64,000 nucleotides of DNA from Anaspis maculata (GCA_949128115.1 OX421961.1:51012171-51076170); one strand, 5' to 3'. Positions 48,204-59,740 are shown, counted from the stretch's first letter. Made by a program: numbers and translations. Notes: a model not told the origin generated them from the letters alone.

Positions 48204-49168
48204 GTAGGGGAAGGTTACTTAAAATGGGATACTTAAGGTTTGAACCCTTAGAAATAATAGCTGGATAAAGCAAACCTCATCTAATTATGTCTAATTAATC
48301 CTTGCTCTGTTTTATATCATAACCCCAAAGAGTTTTTGGAACGAAAATGTATTTTCCGAAATATAACTATTTTTCCAAGAAATGTGCAAGTATCCCATTT
48401 TAGGGAACCCATACGGTAAAACGGGATACCTCATATCCTTAAAATGGGATAGTAAATGAACTTGATAGATTTGACTAGTCTATTAGGAATATGATAACCA
48501 GACATCCAAATTCCAAGTTTTTATTATGGAAACTACTAGGTAGGTATAACAGACATATAAAATATGAACATCAACAACCATTCTTAGGTAACAAGACAAA
48601 AGCAAAATAAACATTCTTAAATTATGCATAAGACAAGAAAAGAGAAAAAAAGAAAAAATCAGACTTCGAGGCAGAAGTCACAAAGAAAATCTTCTCCTTC
48701 TTCATCTGCCCTGGCGCAGGCATCATGAACCCACCTTCTGCACCCCACGCATCTGGGATATCCCGTTTTACGGGACGACAAAAATCCCGTTTTACCCGAA
48801 CACTCATATTTGACATTCGAAATTTTTTTTCACGTAACCCCAAAATAATTCAAAAAAACTTGTTGGTCAAATCAATAGTTCATATCTTGGCTTGAGGTAA
48901 TTAAATAATGAACATGTTCTCTCTATCACTTCGCACGCAATTCTTACTAATATGAACCCTTGATATTAGATCAGAAAATCTGAAAACCATAAAACCTACC
49001 TGGTACGGCTCGCGCTTCAGCTGTCAACTCGAAAGTACGTTTGACCGTTGCATTAGACTAGAGCTTGAGTTTGGTGAATATTGGGTTAGATGGCGATACT
49101 TGGTTTTGTCAGAACCTTTGGTATCCCGTTTTAGCTGAGTATCCCATTTTAAGTAACCTTCCCCTACT
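48203..49168. mobile_element. 966-bp TIR element of about 31-bp ends
   Basis: AGTAGGGGAAGGTTACTTAA at the left is mirrored nearly perfectly at the right (49138-49168). AAAATGGGATA or AAACGGGATA words recur inside in both orientations. No ORF. It sits exactly at the 3' end of the solo LTR, which suggests insertion at that junction. A target duplication could not be fixed. Confidence 0.75.
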
Positions 49169-49308
49169 ATGGTATTGTGTCTATACTATTGTTGCTTTGT
49201 TATTGCATACTATGCAGTTTGTATTCTATATTGTTGTGACTTGTGACGTGTGTAAATGTGCTTTGTGCATCCTGACATGAATAAATCAATCTAATCTAAT
49301 CTAATCTA
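49168..49308 (+). pseudogene. LINE 3' fragment, right part with (AATCT)n tail
   Basis: A T-rich UTR-like sequence resembling that before 47775 ends in AATAAA (49280-49285) and repeated AATCT (49287-49308), a typical microsatellite LINE tail. Confidence 0.65.
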
Positions 49309-49635
49309 TGATTGTCCCAGTCCCATAACAACTTCCATAACACTTTTACATATTTTCCCGATCTTGAAAGAAATGACAGGGTCATGACGACAAAGATCTT
49401 TCGAGTTTCAATTAAATTCTTATGAGTGCTTCCAATAGCAGGTGTGGCAACAAACCATAAAGTTTTGGCAAGAGATCTCTTTGCCTCCATAGCCCCGGCG
49501 ACCATATTCAGTCGAAATTTGGCGTGAAGCCATGCCTGGATCAGAAAGAATACGATGAGGAATAACAAGCGAATAAGCCTCGTGGGCATGAATCTCAGTA
49601 GCAGAAGTTAATTAGGGCTCTACCGTTATTTTGGC

Positions 49636-50148
49636 AAAAAATTTCAATATGGCGGCCAAAATAGAGGCAGAATCATGAAATTCGGCTTGAGAATCAGAAT
49701 GATCGTACTAGACAAGGGTAATAGCTGGATTATCTACAATACACAATTTCTTGTAGGTACAATTTCTAGGAACAATCTGCCAAAATAGTGTCAAAAAACA
49801 ATGAACTTGATTGTTGATTTGACAGAAGATTCAAGAAATTGTGTAGTGGATTACAGGTATAACTTCCACGTTTCATGAAAATCGTTCCACTAATAAGAGA
49901 TTTCAATATTGCGGCCAAGACGGCGGCGGAATGTGGAATTTGGCTAGAAAATAAGAATGATCATACGAAACAAGGGTAAGTGTTCCATGGAAATCGTTCC
50001 ACTGATAAGAAGTTTCAATATGGCGGCCGAGATGGCGGCAGAGCATCATTTGTCCAAAATCGGATGTATCTTAATGAAGTTCACATCGCTTGCAAATTTC
50101 ACTCAAAAAGGACCTTTTTCAGAGAAATTCAAAATAGCGAATCAAACA
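49636..50148. repeat. Direct repeats around AATATGGCGGCC
   Basis: Three diverged direct copies (about 49640-49720, 49895-49980, 50010-50080) share TTTCAATATGGCGGCC, GATGGCGGCAGA-like and AATGATC(A/G)TAC words. A fourth copy of the 50020-50148 part lies at 55775-55895, on the far side of the foldback element and in the same orientation. Confidence 0.65.
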
Positions 50149-50279
50149 TACTGGGTGGTGAAAATTTCGATGCTCCCCATTGGTATCTTGGAAACGGTAA
50201 GAGATACGAGGTCCAGTTAAATTAAAAAAAAGTTGCGAATTTTTGTGGCGATTGAGAATCTGAAAAAAAACTTTGAATA

Positions 50280-52436
50280 GTGGCGGAGTTAACGGCCAAA
50301 AATGGAATGATCTGTGCATTTTGTGATCAAACCATGAAATTTGGCATACGTGTTCAGAAGACCCTCTTTTGCAATTCCAGATGTGGCGCCACGCAAGATT
50401 TCGCACCAGAGGCACTGTATTGCGGTTAATATACCTGCTCGGGGTAAATTCTGCAAAAATGGTTCCTGGTTGGTCTCTGGTACCGCAGTCGGTATTTTTT
50501 AGTTCTGTTTAGCTAAAACTACATGTAGAAATGAGTGAGGAGTGCATTTTCACAAGCAAAGTTCCAAATGATGCCTTTATACGTTGTTTTGATACATTTT
50601 AAGGCCAATTTTGTTTTAGTACAGGAAACATGGTGAAAAAATTGCCAAAACCTTGGCAAAGATATGAACCTCCTGGAAATTTGATATTCTGTTCAGAATT
50701 AAGTGCCCTACTACATATCTAAAATTGACAAAAATCGCACCCCGAGGCTTCGAGTTATTGGAGGGAGGGTAAAAAATTTCAACTCAAAATTAAAGGTATG
50801 GAACCCGATGGAACCCGTCAATCCAATAGATGCAAATACGTCGTAGTTTGACGCATCACATCCCGTTGATACAATTTTGGCACAAAAAGTGTCGATCATT
50901 GTTGAAGGGGGGTCGCGAAACTCGGCTGGGTGGCTCTTTTTCTTCCTGGGCCATTAAGAATCGATCACGACAAGATTGGTATCTTTTCCGACTAAATCCA
51001 ATGTCCTGAACTTGAATCCGATGTATAAATTTGAACAAAAACAAGTTCAAACAAGTTAACTTGAGAAAACCTGTTTTTTCTTCGATAATTTTCACAAAAC
51101 TTTTTTTTACTGTTAGAGGTATTCATCTTTGAAAATATCTCAGTGGCCATTAGACTAAACTGTATTCTTCACGAAAATCATCCATTCGATCTGTAACTTT
51201 GTTTTTCGAGATCGAAAAAATCGATTTAATATTTAGTCGGCACAGCCCGTCGGTCGTCTACTACTGACCAGAACACCACACCATGCATCTTTAAATGAAA
51301 ATAGCCGAAACTATCTAAAAAATTATAACTCATCTTTGAAAGTTCGAGGATCTGTGCAGAACTGAATTCCCTATAACATAAACAAAATCGTCATAAATCG
51401 CAATGCAGGGTATTGAGTTATTACTTGAAGGTGCATGCTGTAGTGTTCTGGTCATTAGTAGACGCCGGGCAGTGCCGACTAAAGTTCAAATCGATTTTTC
51501 CTACCTCGAAAAACAAAGTTACAGATCGAATGAATGATTTTCGTGAAGAATACAGTTCAGTCCAATGGCCTCTAAGATATTTTCAAAGATGAATACCTCT
51601 AACAGTAAAAAAAAGTTTTGTGAAAATTGTCAAAGAAAAAACAGGTTTTCTCAAGTTAACTTGTTCGAACTTGTTTTTATCCAAATTTACACATCGGATA
51701 TAAGTTCAGGACATTGGATTTAGTCGGAAAAGATACCAATCTTGTCGTGATCGATTCTTCATCGATCAGGAAGAAAAAGAGCCACCCAGCCGAGTTTTGC
51801 CCTTCCCCACGACCCCCCTTCAACAATGATCGACACTTTTTGTGCCAAAATTGTATCAACTGGTTGTGATGCGTCGAACTACGACGTATTTGAATCCATT
51901 GGATTGACGGGTTCCATCGGGTTCTATACCTTTCATTTTGAGTTGCAATTTTTTAGCCCCCCTCCAATAACTCGAAGCCTCGGGGTGCGATTTTTGGAAA
52001 TTTCAGATATGTAGTAGGGCACATAATTCTGGACATAATATCAAATTTTCAGGACGTTCATATCTTTGCCGAGGTTTTGGCAGTTTTTTTTACCATGTTT
52101 CCTGTACTAAAACAAAGTTGGCCTTAAAATGTATTGAAACAACGTATAAAGGCAGCATTCGGAACTTTGCTTGTGAAAATGTCCTCCTTACTCATTTCTC
52201 CATGTAGTTTTAACTAAACAGAACTAAAAAATTCCGACTGCGGCACCAGAGACCGACCAGAAACCATTTTTGCAGAATTTACCCCTAGCAGGTATATTAA
52301 CCGCAATACAGTGTCTCTGGTGCAAAATCTCGCGTGGCGCCACATCTGGAATTGCGAAGGAGGGTCTTCTGAACAAGTCTGCCAAATTTCATGCTTTGAT
52401 CACAAAATGCACAGACCATTCCGCTAACCCCCCCAC
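50280..52436. mobile_element. 2.16-kb palindromic element nested in the foldback left arm
   Basis: Ends are GTGGCGGAGTTAACGG and the complement of GTGGGGGGGTTAGCGG, with arms of over 1 kb meeting near 51340. Flanks TTGAATA (50273-50279) and TAGAATA (52437-52443) resemble a 7- or 8-bp target duplication; the uninterrupted partner site near 55475-55490 reads TAGAATA on that strand. The ends and duplication length are compatible with a hAT-type origin. Confidence 0.75.
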
Positions 52437-52778
52437 TAGAATATTTTGATTGGTTTACGATTTATCACGAAAAAACAGAAAATTTTGATTTCAGAAATCA
52501 TTTTTTATCTTTCCAACCATTCAAGCTATTTCAATCAAACTTGATAGTTTTATGTTTTTGATCACTCCGAGTCGATCAACGTTGACAGAAATTTTCCAGG
52601 CCTTCTAGACGTCAAATTATGATAGTCAACTTTTGTTTTTCTTATGGCCGTCATGTTGGATTTTCGCACTAATAGATAGAGAAAAAAATTAGCTTTCCGA
52701 ATTAGTAACCAACATGTTTTTTTTATGACATTTTTAGCGTCAAATTTTGAACTTTATTGTGTTCAATTGACATATCTA

Positions 52779-52923
52779 CGGGCTCGATACCAAGTTGCAG
52801 GCGCGAAGTTTGGGACGGCGTAACTCGCCAATACAGCGCGGTCTGATTGGTTGGTATCCGCCGTTGCTATGGTAACGGCACTGACGGCGGTCTCAGCCTC
52901 AGCCCCAACTTGGTATCGAGCCG
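52779..52923. mobile_element. 145-bp MITE with TA target duplication
   Basis: CGGGCTCGATACCAAGTTG at the left is mirrored by the complement of CGGCTCGATACCAAGTTG at the right. TA flanks both sides (52777-52778, 52924-52925). The other arm of the host palindrome has the uninterrupted site with a single TA (55061-55062). A TA duplication fits Tc1/mariner-type MITEs. Confidence 0.85.
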
Positions 52924-53781
52924 TAACTTCTTAATCGTGTTTTGTGCTTGTTTGTACCGAGAGTTCATAAATTAAATGAGTCAAGGGTGCCTGTGAAATC
53001 AAATACGTCTGTCGAAACTAGTAGTATGGGGGCATAGGTCGTGCCGTGTGCAGCTTCGTGAAGATATATAGAGTTATGTCTTAATCGATTCCTGGTGGAT
53101 CAAGGACTATGGAAAATTATGGTGGAATATTGGCATCTACTGCAGGCAAATATGGTGGAGGCGCCAAAATGGGCTTCATCTGGTAATAAGAAACTGGCTG
53201 TAGCTCGTTTGTTTTTTAACGGATTTCAACATCTGGAACGTCATTTTGTAGACAAAAAAAATCTCTTCTTATTTCGTACCTGAAATCACAAACGTCATTT
53301 CGTGAAACTGTCAAAATTGTCTTCATAAGATATGCTAAATTCCACCGGTTTTTGAGGGTTATCCGATATTTTTAAAACCTGGCAGTATCATAGATCTTGA
53401 GGTGCCCTTTCCGAATTTCTACTTTCCCACTTCGTATCTTTGCCGTTTTGGCCGCCATATTGAAGAGATGGCGCCCAAAAAACAGTTTTTTGTCAATATC
53501 TTGAATTCAACTGACTTAAGATTGAAATGTGTGCATGCGGAAGAAAACCCATTCCAATCTCTACAATTTGACATATTATCAGTCATTTATGTGCGATTTA
53601 CGGTTCTTGAGTTACAGCTTTCAGAACTTCCGGAAGCATCAACTTCCGGCATTCAATCAGCATGTTAAATTGATACCATCGTCATGTAGTGAGCAAATAA
53701 CCCATGAATAGCTCTTGGCCATTAACCATAGATGATGAAAATTTAGAAAATCGATCATGGTGATGTTAATTGTGTAATTAC

Positions 53782-54142
53782 AGGGTGAACTGTGAAAGCA
53801 AACTGACTTTAGAAAGAAATAAAGGTAATATAGCATTTGAAGGATATCAGATACATTCGAAACACATTATTATGATGAAATTTGGGGTCACCATTCAGAA
53901 AATCCACTTTTCCACTTCATACCTTTGCTGTTCTGGCCATAATTTTGAAAAAATGGCACCCAACAAAAAAACATTTTCGAAATTTTTTTGAAAAATTTGT
54001 CAAAAAATCTCAAAATTCATATCAAAAATGAAGGTTTATCAAATTCTTTATAATTGGACATCTGAATCACTCATGTGCGACTTACGGTTCTCAGGCTATA
54101 CCTTCTCAAAGTCAATTTTCCCTTAGAGTTCACCCTGTAGTT
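53782..54142. repeat. Central unit of the foldback, bounded by TACAGGGTGAACT
   Basis: Both ends read TACAGGGTGAACT inward. The inside is a diverged copy of the surrounding arm (a CACTTC-TACCTTTGC module with TGGCC and AAATGG, and a TGTGCGACTTACGGTTCT module), in the same orientation as the left arm. Confidence 0.6.
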
Positions 54143-55774
54143 GCATAGCAACCGTTACCATGATTGATTTTCTGGATATTATTGGTCTGTGGTTGACAAC
54201 TTATCCTTATTTATGGTTAATTTGACTGCCACGTGGAGCTAAGATCAACTTGACATGCTGACTGGATGAGAAAAATTGATGCTTCAGGGAGCTCTAGAAG
54301 CCATAACCCAAGAACCGGATATAGCATGTGCACGAGTAAAGTGTCAAATTGTAGAGAATTGAATAAGCTTCCATTCGCATACAAACGCTTCCACCTCACA
54401 TAGACTGAAATGAAGATATTGACAAAAAACTGTTTTTTGGGCGCCATCTTCCCAATATGGCGGCCGAGATGGCAAATATACGAAGTGGAAAAGTGAAAAT
54501 TTGGAAAGGGCACCTCAAGATCTATAATACTGCCAAGTTTCAAAAATATCAGATAATCTTCAAAAAAAGCTGGAATTCAGCATATCTTATAAAAACAATT
54601 TTGACAGTTTCCCGGAATGACGTTTGTAAATTTAGGCATGAAATAAGAAGAGAATTTTTTTGTCTACAAAATGATGTTCCAGATGTTGAAATCCGTTGAA
54701 AAACAAACGAGCTACAGCCAGTTTCTTATCACCAGATGAAGCCCATTTTGGCGCCTCCACCATATTTGCCTGCAGCAGATGTCAATATCCCACCATAACT
54801 TTTCATGGTCCTTGATCGCCCAGGAATCGATTAGGACATATCCCTGTATATCTTCACGAAGTTGCACACGGCCAAGCCTTTTTTGACCCCATGCCCCCAG
54901 ACTATAGGGTAAAATCCTTACTCCTCTTCTAATAAATTTGCCAAACTTCAACAAGAACGATTATGCTAGCTCCGACGACGTTTTTGAACTCACAGACACC
55001 CTTGACCCATTCAATTTATGAACTACCGGTACAAACAAGCACAAAACACGATTAAGAAGTTAGATACGTCAATTGCACACCATCTGTCACTTTTTTGTTG
55101 TTGCTATTGACAATATTTCAATTGTTTTTCTAAGCATTCCCGATTTTGTCAATAATTCACGAAAATGTCAAAATTTGACGCTAAAAATGTCATTAAAAAA
55201 ACATGTTGGTTACTAATTTGAAAAGCTATTTTTTTTCTCTATCTATTAGTGCAAAAATCCAATATGGCGGCCAAAAGAAAAACAAAAATTGCCTATCATA
55301 ATTTAACATCTAGAAGGCCTGGAAAATTTCTGTCAACGTTGATCGACTCGGAGTGATCAAAAACATAAAACTACCAAGTTTGATTGAAATAGCTTGAATG
55401 GTTGGAAAGATAAAGGATAATTTCTGAAATCAAAATTTTCAGTTTTTTCGTGATAAATCGTAAACCAATCAAAATATTCTAAGTTTCTTTCCAGATTCTC
55501 AATCGTCACAAAAATTCGCAACTTTTTTCTGATTTAACCGACCTCGTACCTCTTACCGTTTCCAAGACACCAATGGTGAGCATCGAAATTTTCACCAACC
55601 TGTATAGGTATGGCGGCCGCAAGTGACAAAAACCATTGTTCAACTTTTTATGGTGGACACGTACCTATGCATTCGATTGGCGTTTGCACCACATAAATAT
55701 CTTTTTTCGGTTGAGACATCCTAATTCTCCGAGTAATTCTCCTAGTTCTATCATTTTAAAACATGTTTAATATG

Positions 55775-55895
55775 GAGAATACAAGATAGCGGCAGAACAT
55801 CAATTGTCGAGAATTGGATGTATCTTGATGTGGTTTACATTGCCTGCAAATTGCATTCCAATCGGATCACTTCTAGAGAAATTCAAAATGGGGGA
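55775..55895. repeat. Direct copy of 50020-50148 beyond the foldback
   Basis: Shares, in order and orientation, GCGGCAGA, CATCA-TTGTC, GGATGTATCTT, TTGCAAATT-like and AGAGAAATTCAAAAT words with the sequence just before the foldback's left end. Confidence 0.65.
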
Positions 55896-57625
55896 TCACA
55901 GATTGCGGTTAAGTAACAAAAAAACAAAAGACAAATTGACATTGAAGTAATGTAGTATTAGTATTGTAGTATTTGCTACCAAAACGCAGCTTTGGAATCA
56001 TTTTCAAAAATTCGTAACTACTGACCCGTGGGTCGTACTAATGTGAAATTTTCGGTAAAATCCGTGAAATTAAGTTCAAATTATCCTCTAAATATAACTC
56101 TCTATATGTATTATTGTAATTTGATAAAAAAGGGCACTTGTCCCTTGTCTGCATGTTCTAAGTTCCAAGATCCGGCCTATTGGCGATGCCGCGCGACACT
56201 GAATTGTTATTATTCAATTGTTTATCATTATTTCGTCTAGATTTTTCTGGGTTCGGGATACAAGGTCATGAGCTATCCATTGGAGTCAACATTTTTCACA
56301 AAAACCTTTTCGTCGAGGACTAGATGCTGTAACAGACGGAAGAAGGACAGAAGCGCCTTCCTGTTTGGAGAAGTGCGCTAAAAATGTAGGTAGGTACGGA
56401 CTGCATAAAACTCGGCATAAATTTGGTCACTAACCTAGCTCTGGACTCGGCTACCTGAAAATTCGTCATGATAATATAATCGAAATGTTTAGTCATTGTA
56501 GATATATTATAGGGGCATAGAGGTGCTGAATTGGAAGGGCTGTAATGCTGTTGATTAACGTGATGAGTTCCAGGCTTGGTGAGCACTGAAAAGATTTTTT
56601 GGTCCGTCTTTGTCCATAGGGAGGCTATACATCTGTTTAATCACCAATCCCGATTCCCGAATAACCATCACGCATCCAATTTACCTACTGCACGATACAA
56701 ATTTGATTGAAACTGTCGGATTAGGTAGATATATCAGTTCAAATAGAAGCTACTGATATGGTATGGGCTGTGGTTGACGTTCGGCAACAGATTGTTTCGG
56801 CGATGAACTTAATAATGAATAAACTTCCAGCAAAAACCAGGAGATAACTATTTGCAATTTGTTTAAAACGGAGTAAGTAAAGAACAAGTATTGGCAAATC
56901 GGTTGAACTTCAGAATTTTCAAGAGCATTTTCAAAAAGTAGATAACATTTGTCTACAGAAGAAAAAGAAATCTCAGCATTGCATCGCTTTTGTACCTTTG
57001 CTGACAATCGGTTCACGTTTTTTTTTTTGATTCATGACACAGGTATGCAAGTTTCCTTTTGAAAAATGAACAGCTGGAAAATCGAAACCGTGTCTAATTC
57101 GACAATAGGCGTACGTGACGCCCAATGCTCTCTACTTTCGACATCAGTTGAAGTTTTTCGAAAAACAGCGACCCTCAGGCAGGGAATATCGCCTCGCATG
57201 TGTCATGCACAGCACGCGCATTTTTCTAGCCAAAAGCTGCGCGAAGAGACCTCACGGGTGGTATCGGCCAGGAAATTTTTTGAAAATACCTACTTTCAAC
57301 TGTTCTGAATACAGTTTCTCAAGGACTTTCAAATAACATAGGTATCGAAAATCAAGTTCCATATAGTTTCTGTCATTTGTCGATAGTGACACTTACGTTG
57401 ATGCCAGATGACAGCCAAAAACTAAAGGTCGCATCACGGTCGCATCCTAGAGTGGAACTATTACTATAGGTATCCCAAATTTCAACTTAATGAGATCAAC
57501 GGATCGACAGTTACCGTGAGAGATTTAGACATGCACATACCTATACACACATACACATTCACACACAGGCATACATCACTCTGGAAATGGTTATAATCAT
57601 CTTGGGGGATTTCAAAACGGATGTA
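55896..57625. other. Stretch with no recognised gene
   Basis: Open frames on both strands (for example 56028-56240, 56750-57016 and 57066-57308) have no recognisable domain or Ig-like pattern. No repeat was identified. Confidence 0.4.
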
Positions 57626-57790
57626 TAGACAATACAAATAGAAAAGACCATATGTCGTCACGGATTTTTACGGTTGCGTAGCAACCAGGCGAGTCCATCA
57701 TTCAAAAAAAGGTTGGCTGATTTTTGATGCCCCAATATCCGTGACGACGGTGGTGATAACATACATGGTCTTCTCTATTTGTATTGTCTA
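57626..57790. mobile_element. 165-bp MITE-like inverted repeat with TA flanks
   Basis: TAGACAATACAAATAGA at the left is mirrored exactly at the right, with similar AAGACCAT/ATGGTCTT words following. TA flanks both ends (57624-57625 and 57791-57792). No ORF. Confidence 0.75.
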
Positions 57791-58647
57791 TACCTATCTG
57801 TCGTTGTCTAAACTTTTTTATACACTCGGGAAACTAAAACTAAAGGGTTTTCCTGCTTGTTGACGAAAGTTCAATATCTCCTAATTTTTGCCGGCAGTTT
57901 ACATCACTGAATAGAGTTCAAATTGATCGATACATGCAGCACGCTGGCAGGTACCTATCTACCAATTTTATTCATGCAGGTTCACCTCCGTAGGTACCAC
58001 TATTCAATATCAACAGTAGAGGAAGATTGGAAGATACCTACCTACTTTACTAATTAAAACCCCCGAGGCGGTGCATGAGCCAAATATGATTTACCACTTC
58101 AGTTGTGGGATGTAAGCTTGTCTCGAACCCTAAACATTAATAAATGGCTTTGGCAAAGTTTAAGCCTCTTGCCGTGATGTTTATTCATTTTAATGAAGGA
58201 AATACGTTATCAAAGAGCACATTAATGAAACATTTTTGTCATGATGAAGAGATTAACATAATGTTGATTTTGGAAGTAGTATTCATATACCACGGTACCT
58301 AATGTGGTAACCACGGTAGTGTAGAGCATTACTTATTCATAACCGACGGTATTAGTATAGGTACCTACCCACTTACTCCAACGTCCAGTATGGTGCTGCG
58401 ATAGCTTAGCGTGGAAGTTCAGATCTCTCTTAATGATCACATTAAATTTAACGTCCCGTACATCGGACATACCATTTGTAGTTGGTGGAACAAAATACTA
58501 ACGGAGGTGTAGACTGTAGAATGTACTGTACGTTCCAGTGCACCGCCACAAAAGCCTAAGGTTGCATCTGCGGACACTTATCGACTGTGGAACTTTGTCT
58601 TTCTCTCTAGAGTTTTCTTGAACTTTTCCACAATATAAACTACCACA

Positions 58648-58920
58648 ATGGCACAGGCGGAAATTCTTAAGGATGTCGTGAATTTGTCTGGAATTGCCAA
58701 GCGGCCGGTGTTAGTTACCTCTACAGTTCGAAACTTAGCAGAGCCCCTCGTCAGTGATAAATTGGACCTAGTCAACGAAGATTGGAGAGATTTACAAAAC
58801 AGATGTCTCCTACATAGACAATACTGCCACGGTTGCAGTGGGCATAGAGTAAAGCGGTGGTTTAACTATTTTACACATGCAGCCATGGACTCATGGAGAC
58901 AAAAGGATGAGCAGGCGTGA
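58648..58920 (+). CDS. Uncharacterised 90-codon ORF, possible single-exon gene or pseudogene fragment
   Basis: The ORF begins in a favourable ACCACAATGG context, is intronless and is followed by AATAAA at 59039-59044. The product is mostly polar, with MAQAEILKDVVNLSG at the start and a His/Cys-rich patch in the second half. I do not recognise the family. From about 58795 another frame also reads well for some 17 codons up to a stop at the end of GGCATAGAGTAA, so the second half may be frameshifted from an older gene. It lies in one of the few stretches of this region not explained by repeats. Confidence 0.3.
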   Translation: MAQAEILKDVVNLSGIAKRPVLVTSTVRNLAEPLVSDKLDLVNEDWRDLQNRCLLHRQYCHGCSGHRVKRWFNYFTHAAMDSWRQKDEQA

Positions 58921-59044
58921 ACAACCATGAGTTTCGGCACTGTTACATTGACAAAGGCAGAAACGCGAGTTTAGTTAAGAAGTAGGTTTCTACATAATTC
59001 AAGTGTAGGTCACGAGCACAGAGAGAAATTCCAAAACCAATAAA

Positions 59045-59740
59045 TAATTCAAGAACGGCAAGTTTTTCGCGGAATTTCCAATTCCTCCTGAATATCTTGA
59101 ATAATAAAACCCAATGCTCGAGTGTGCCAACCCTTTTTTACGCAGCGCATCAGGCTCCGCGATAAAGGGCTTCGCAACAGGAATATTTCATTATGTTCCA
59201 ATGGAAATATTAATTTTTCTCAGTCTGGCAATGCTTCGCTCTCTCCGGCTGATAACTGAGATACAATGAGGGCGCGAAATTAACGTGAAAAATTAATGGC
59301 GCGCGAAGAGCTGAATCGAATTACCTCCACGCTACCAGTGCCGGATTGGATCCGGTTAAAAATGTTCCTTTGTAGGGCGGAAAAAGATCGTCGCTCATTT
59401 TTGGACCGTTTGATCTTTCGGGTGTTTTTAGGGGAATTATTACTAGGCCAGATCGACATCTACTTCGAACCCTTTTCGATGCTCATCGTTCGAAAGACTT
59501 TTCGAGCTTTGTGCGCCCAGCCAAACGTTTGAACTATTAAATGCTGTAATGACCGGAGTACCTATGAAGGTCATGTAGTGAAGGTAACGTACCATCCATC
59601 ATAAAGTTTTCAGTCTGCACGCCATAGCTGGGGCTACCTCCATCTGATCCTGTCCCCGAAATTAGGATTTTAAATAATCGGAATCTCTAACCTTTTGCGA
59701 ACAGTAAAAGTACCTTAAAACTGCCTAGGTACTTATCTAG
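59045..59740. other. Stretch with no recognised gene
   Basis: A 78-codon ORF (59296-59532) starts with ATG but shows no domain. No repeat recognised. Confidence 0.35.

Larger units (their letters stand above)
50149..55604. mobile_element. Large foldback element with nested insertions
   Basis: Ends are TACTGGGTGGTGAAAATTTC at the left and the complement of TACAGGTTGGTGAAAATTTC at the right. Arms pair as 50149-50279 plus 52437-53780 against 54143-55604. Two insertions interrupt the left arm: a 2157-bp palindrome (50280-52436) and a 145-bp MITE (52779-52923), each with its empty site preserved in the right arm. Without them the element would be about 3.1 kb. It has no coding capacity. Its inner part is homologous to 30161-31892. 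Confidence 0.8.
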
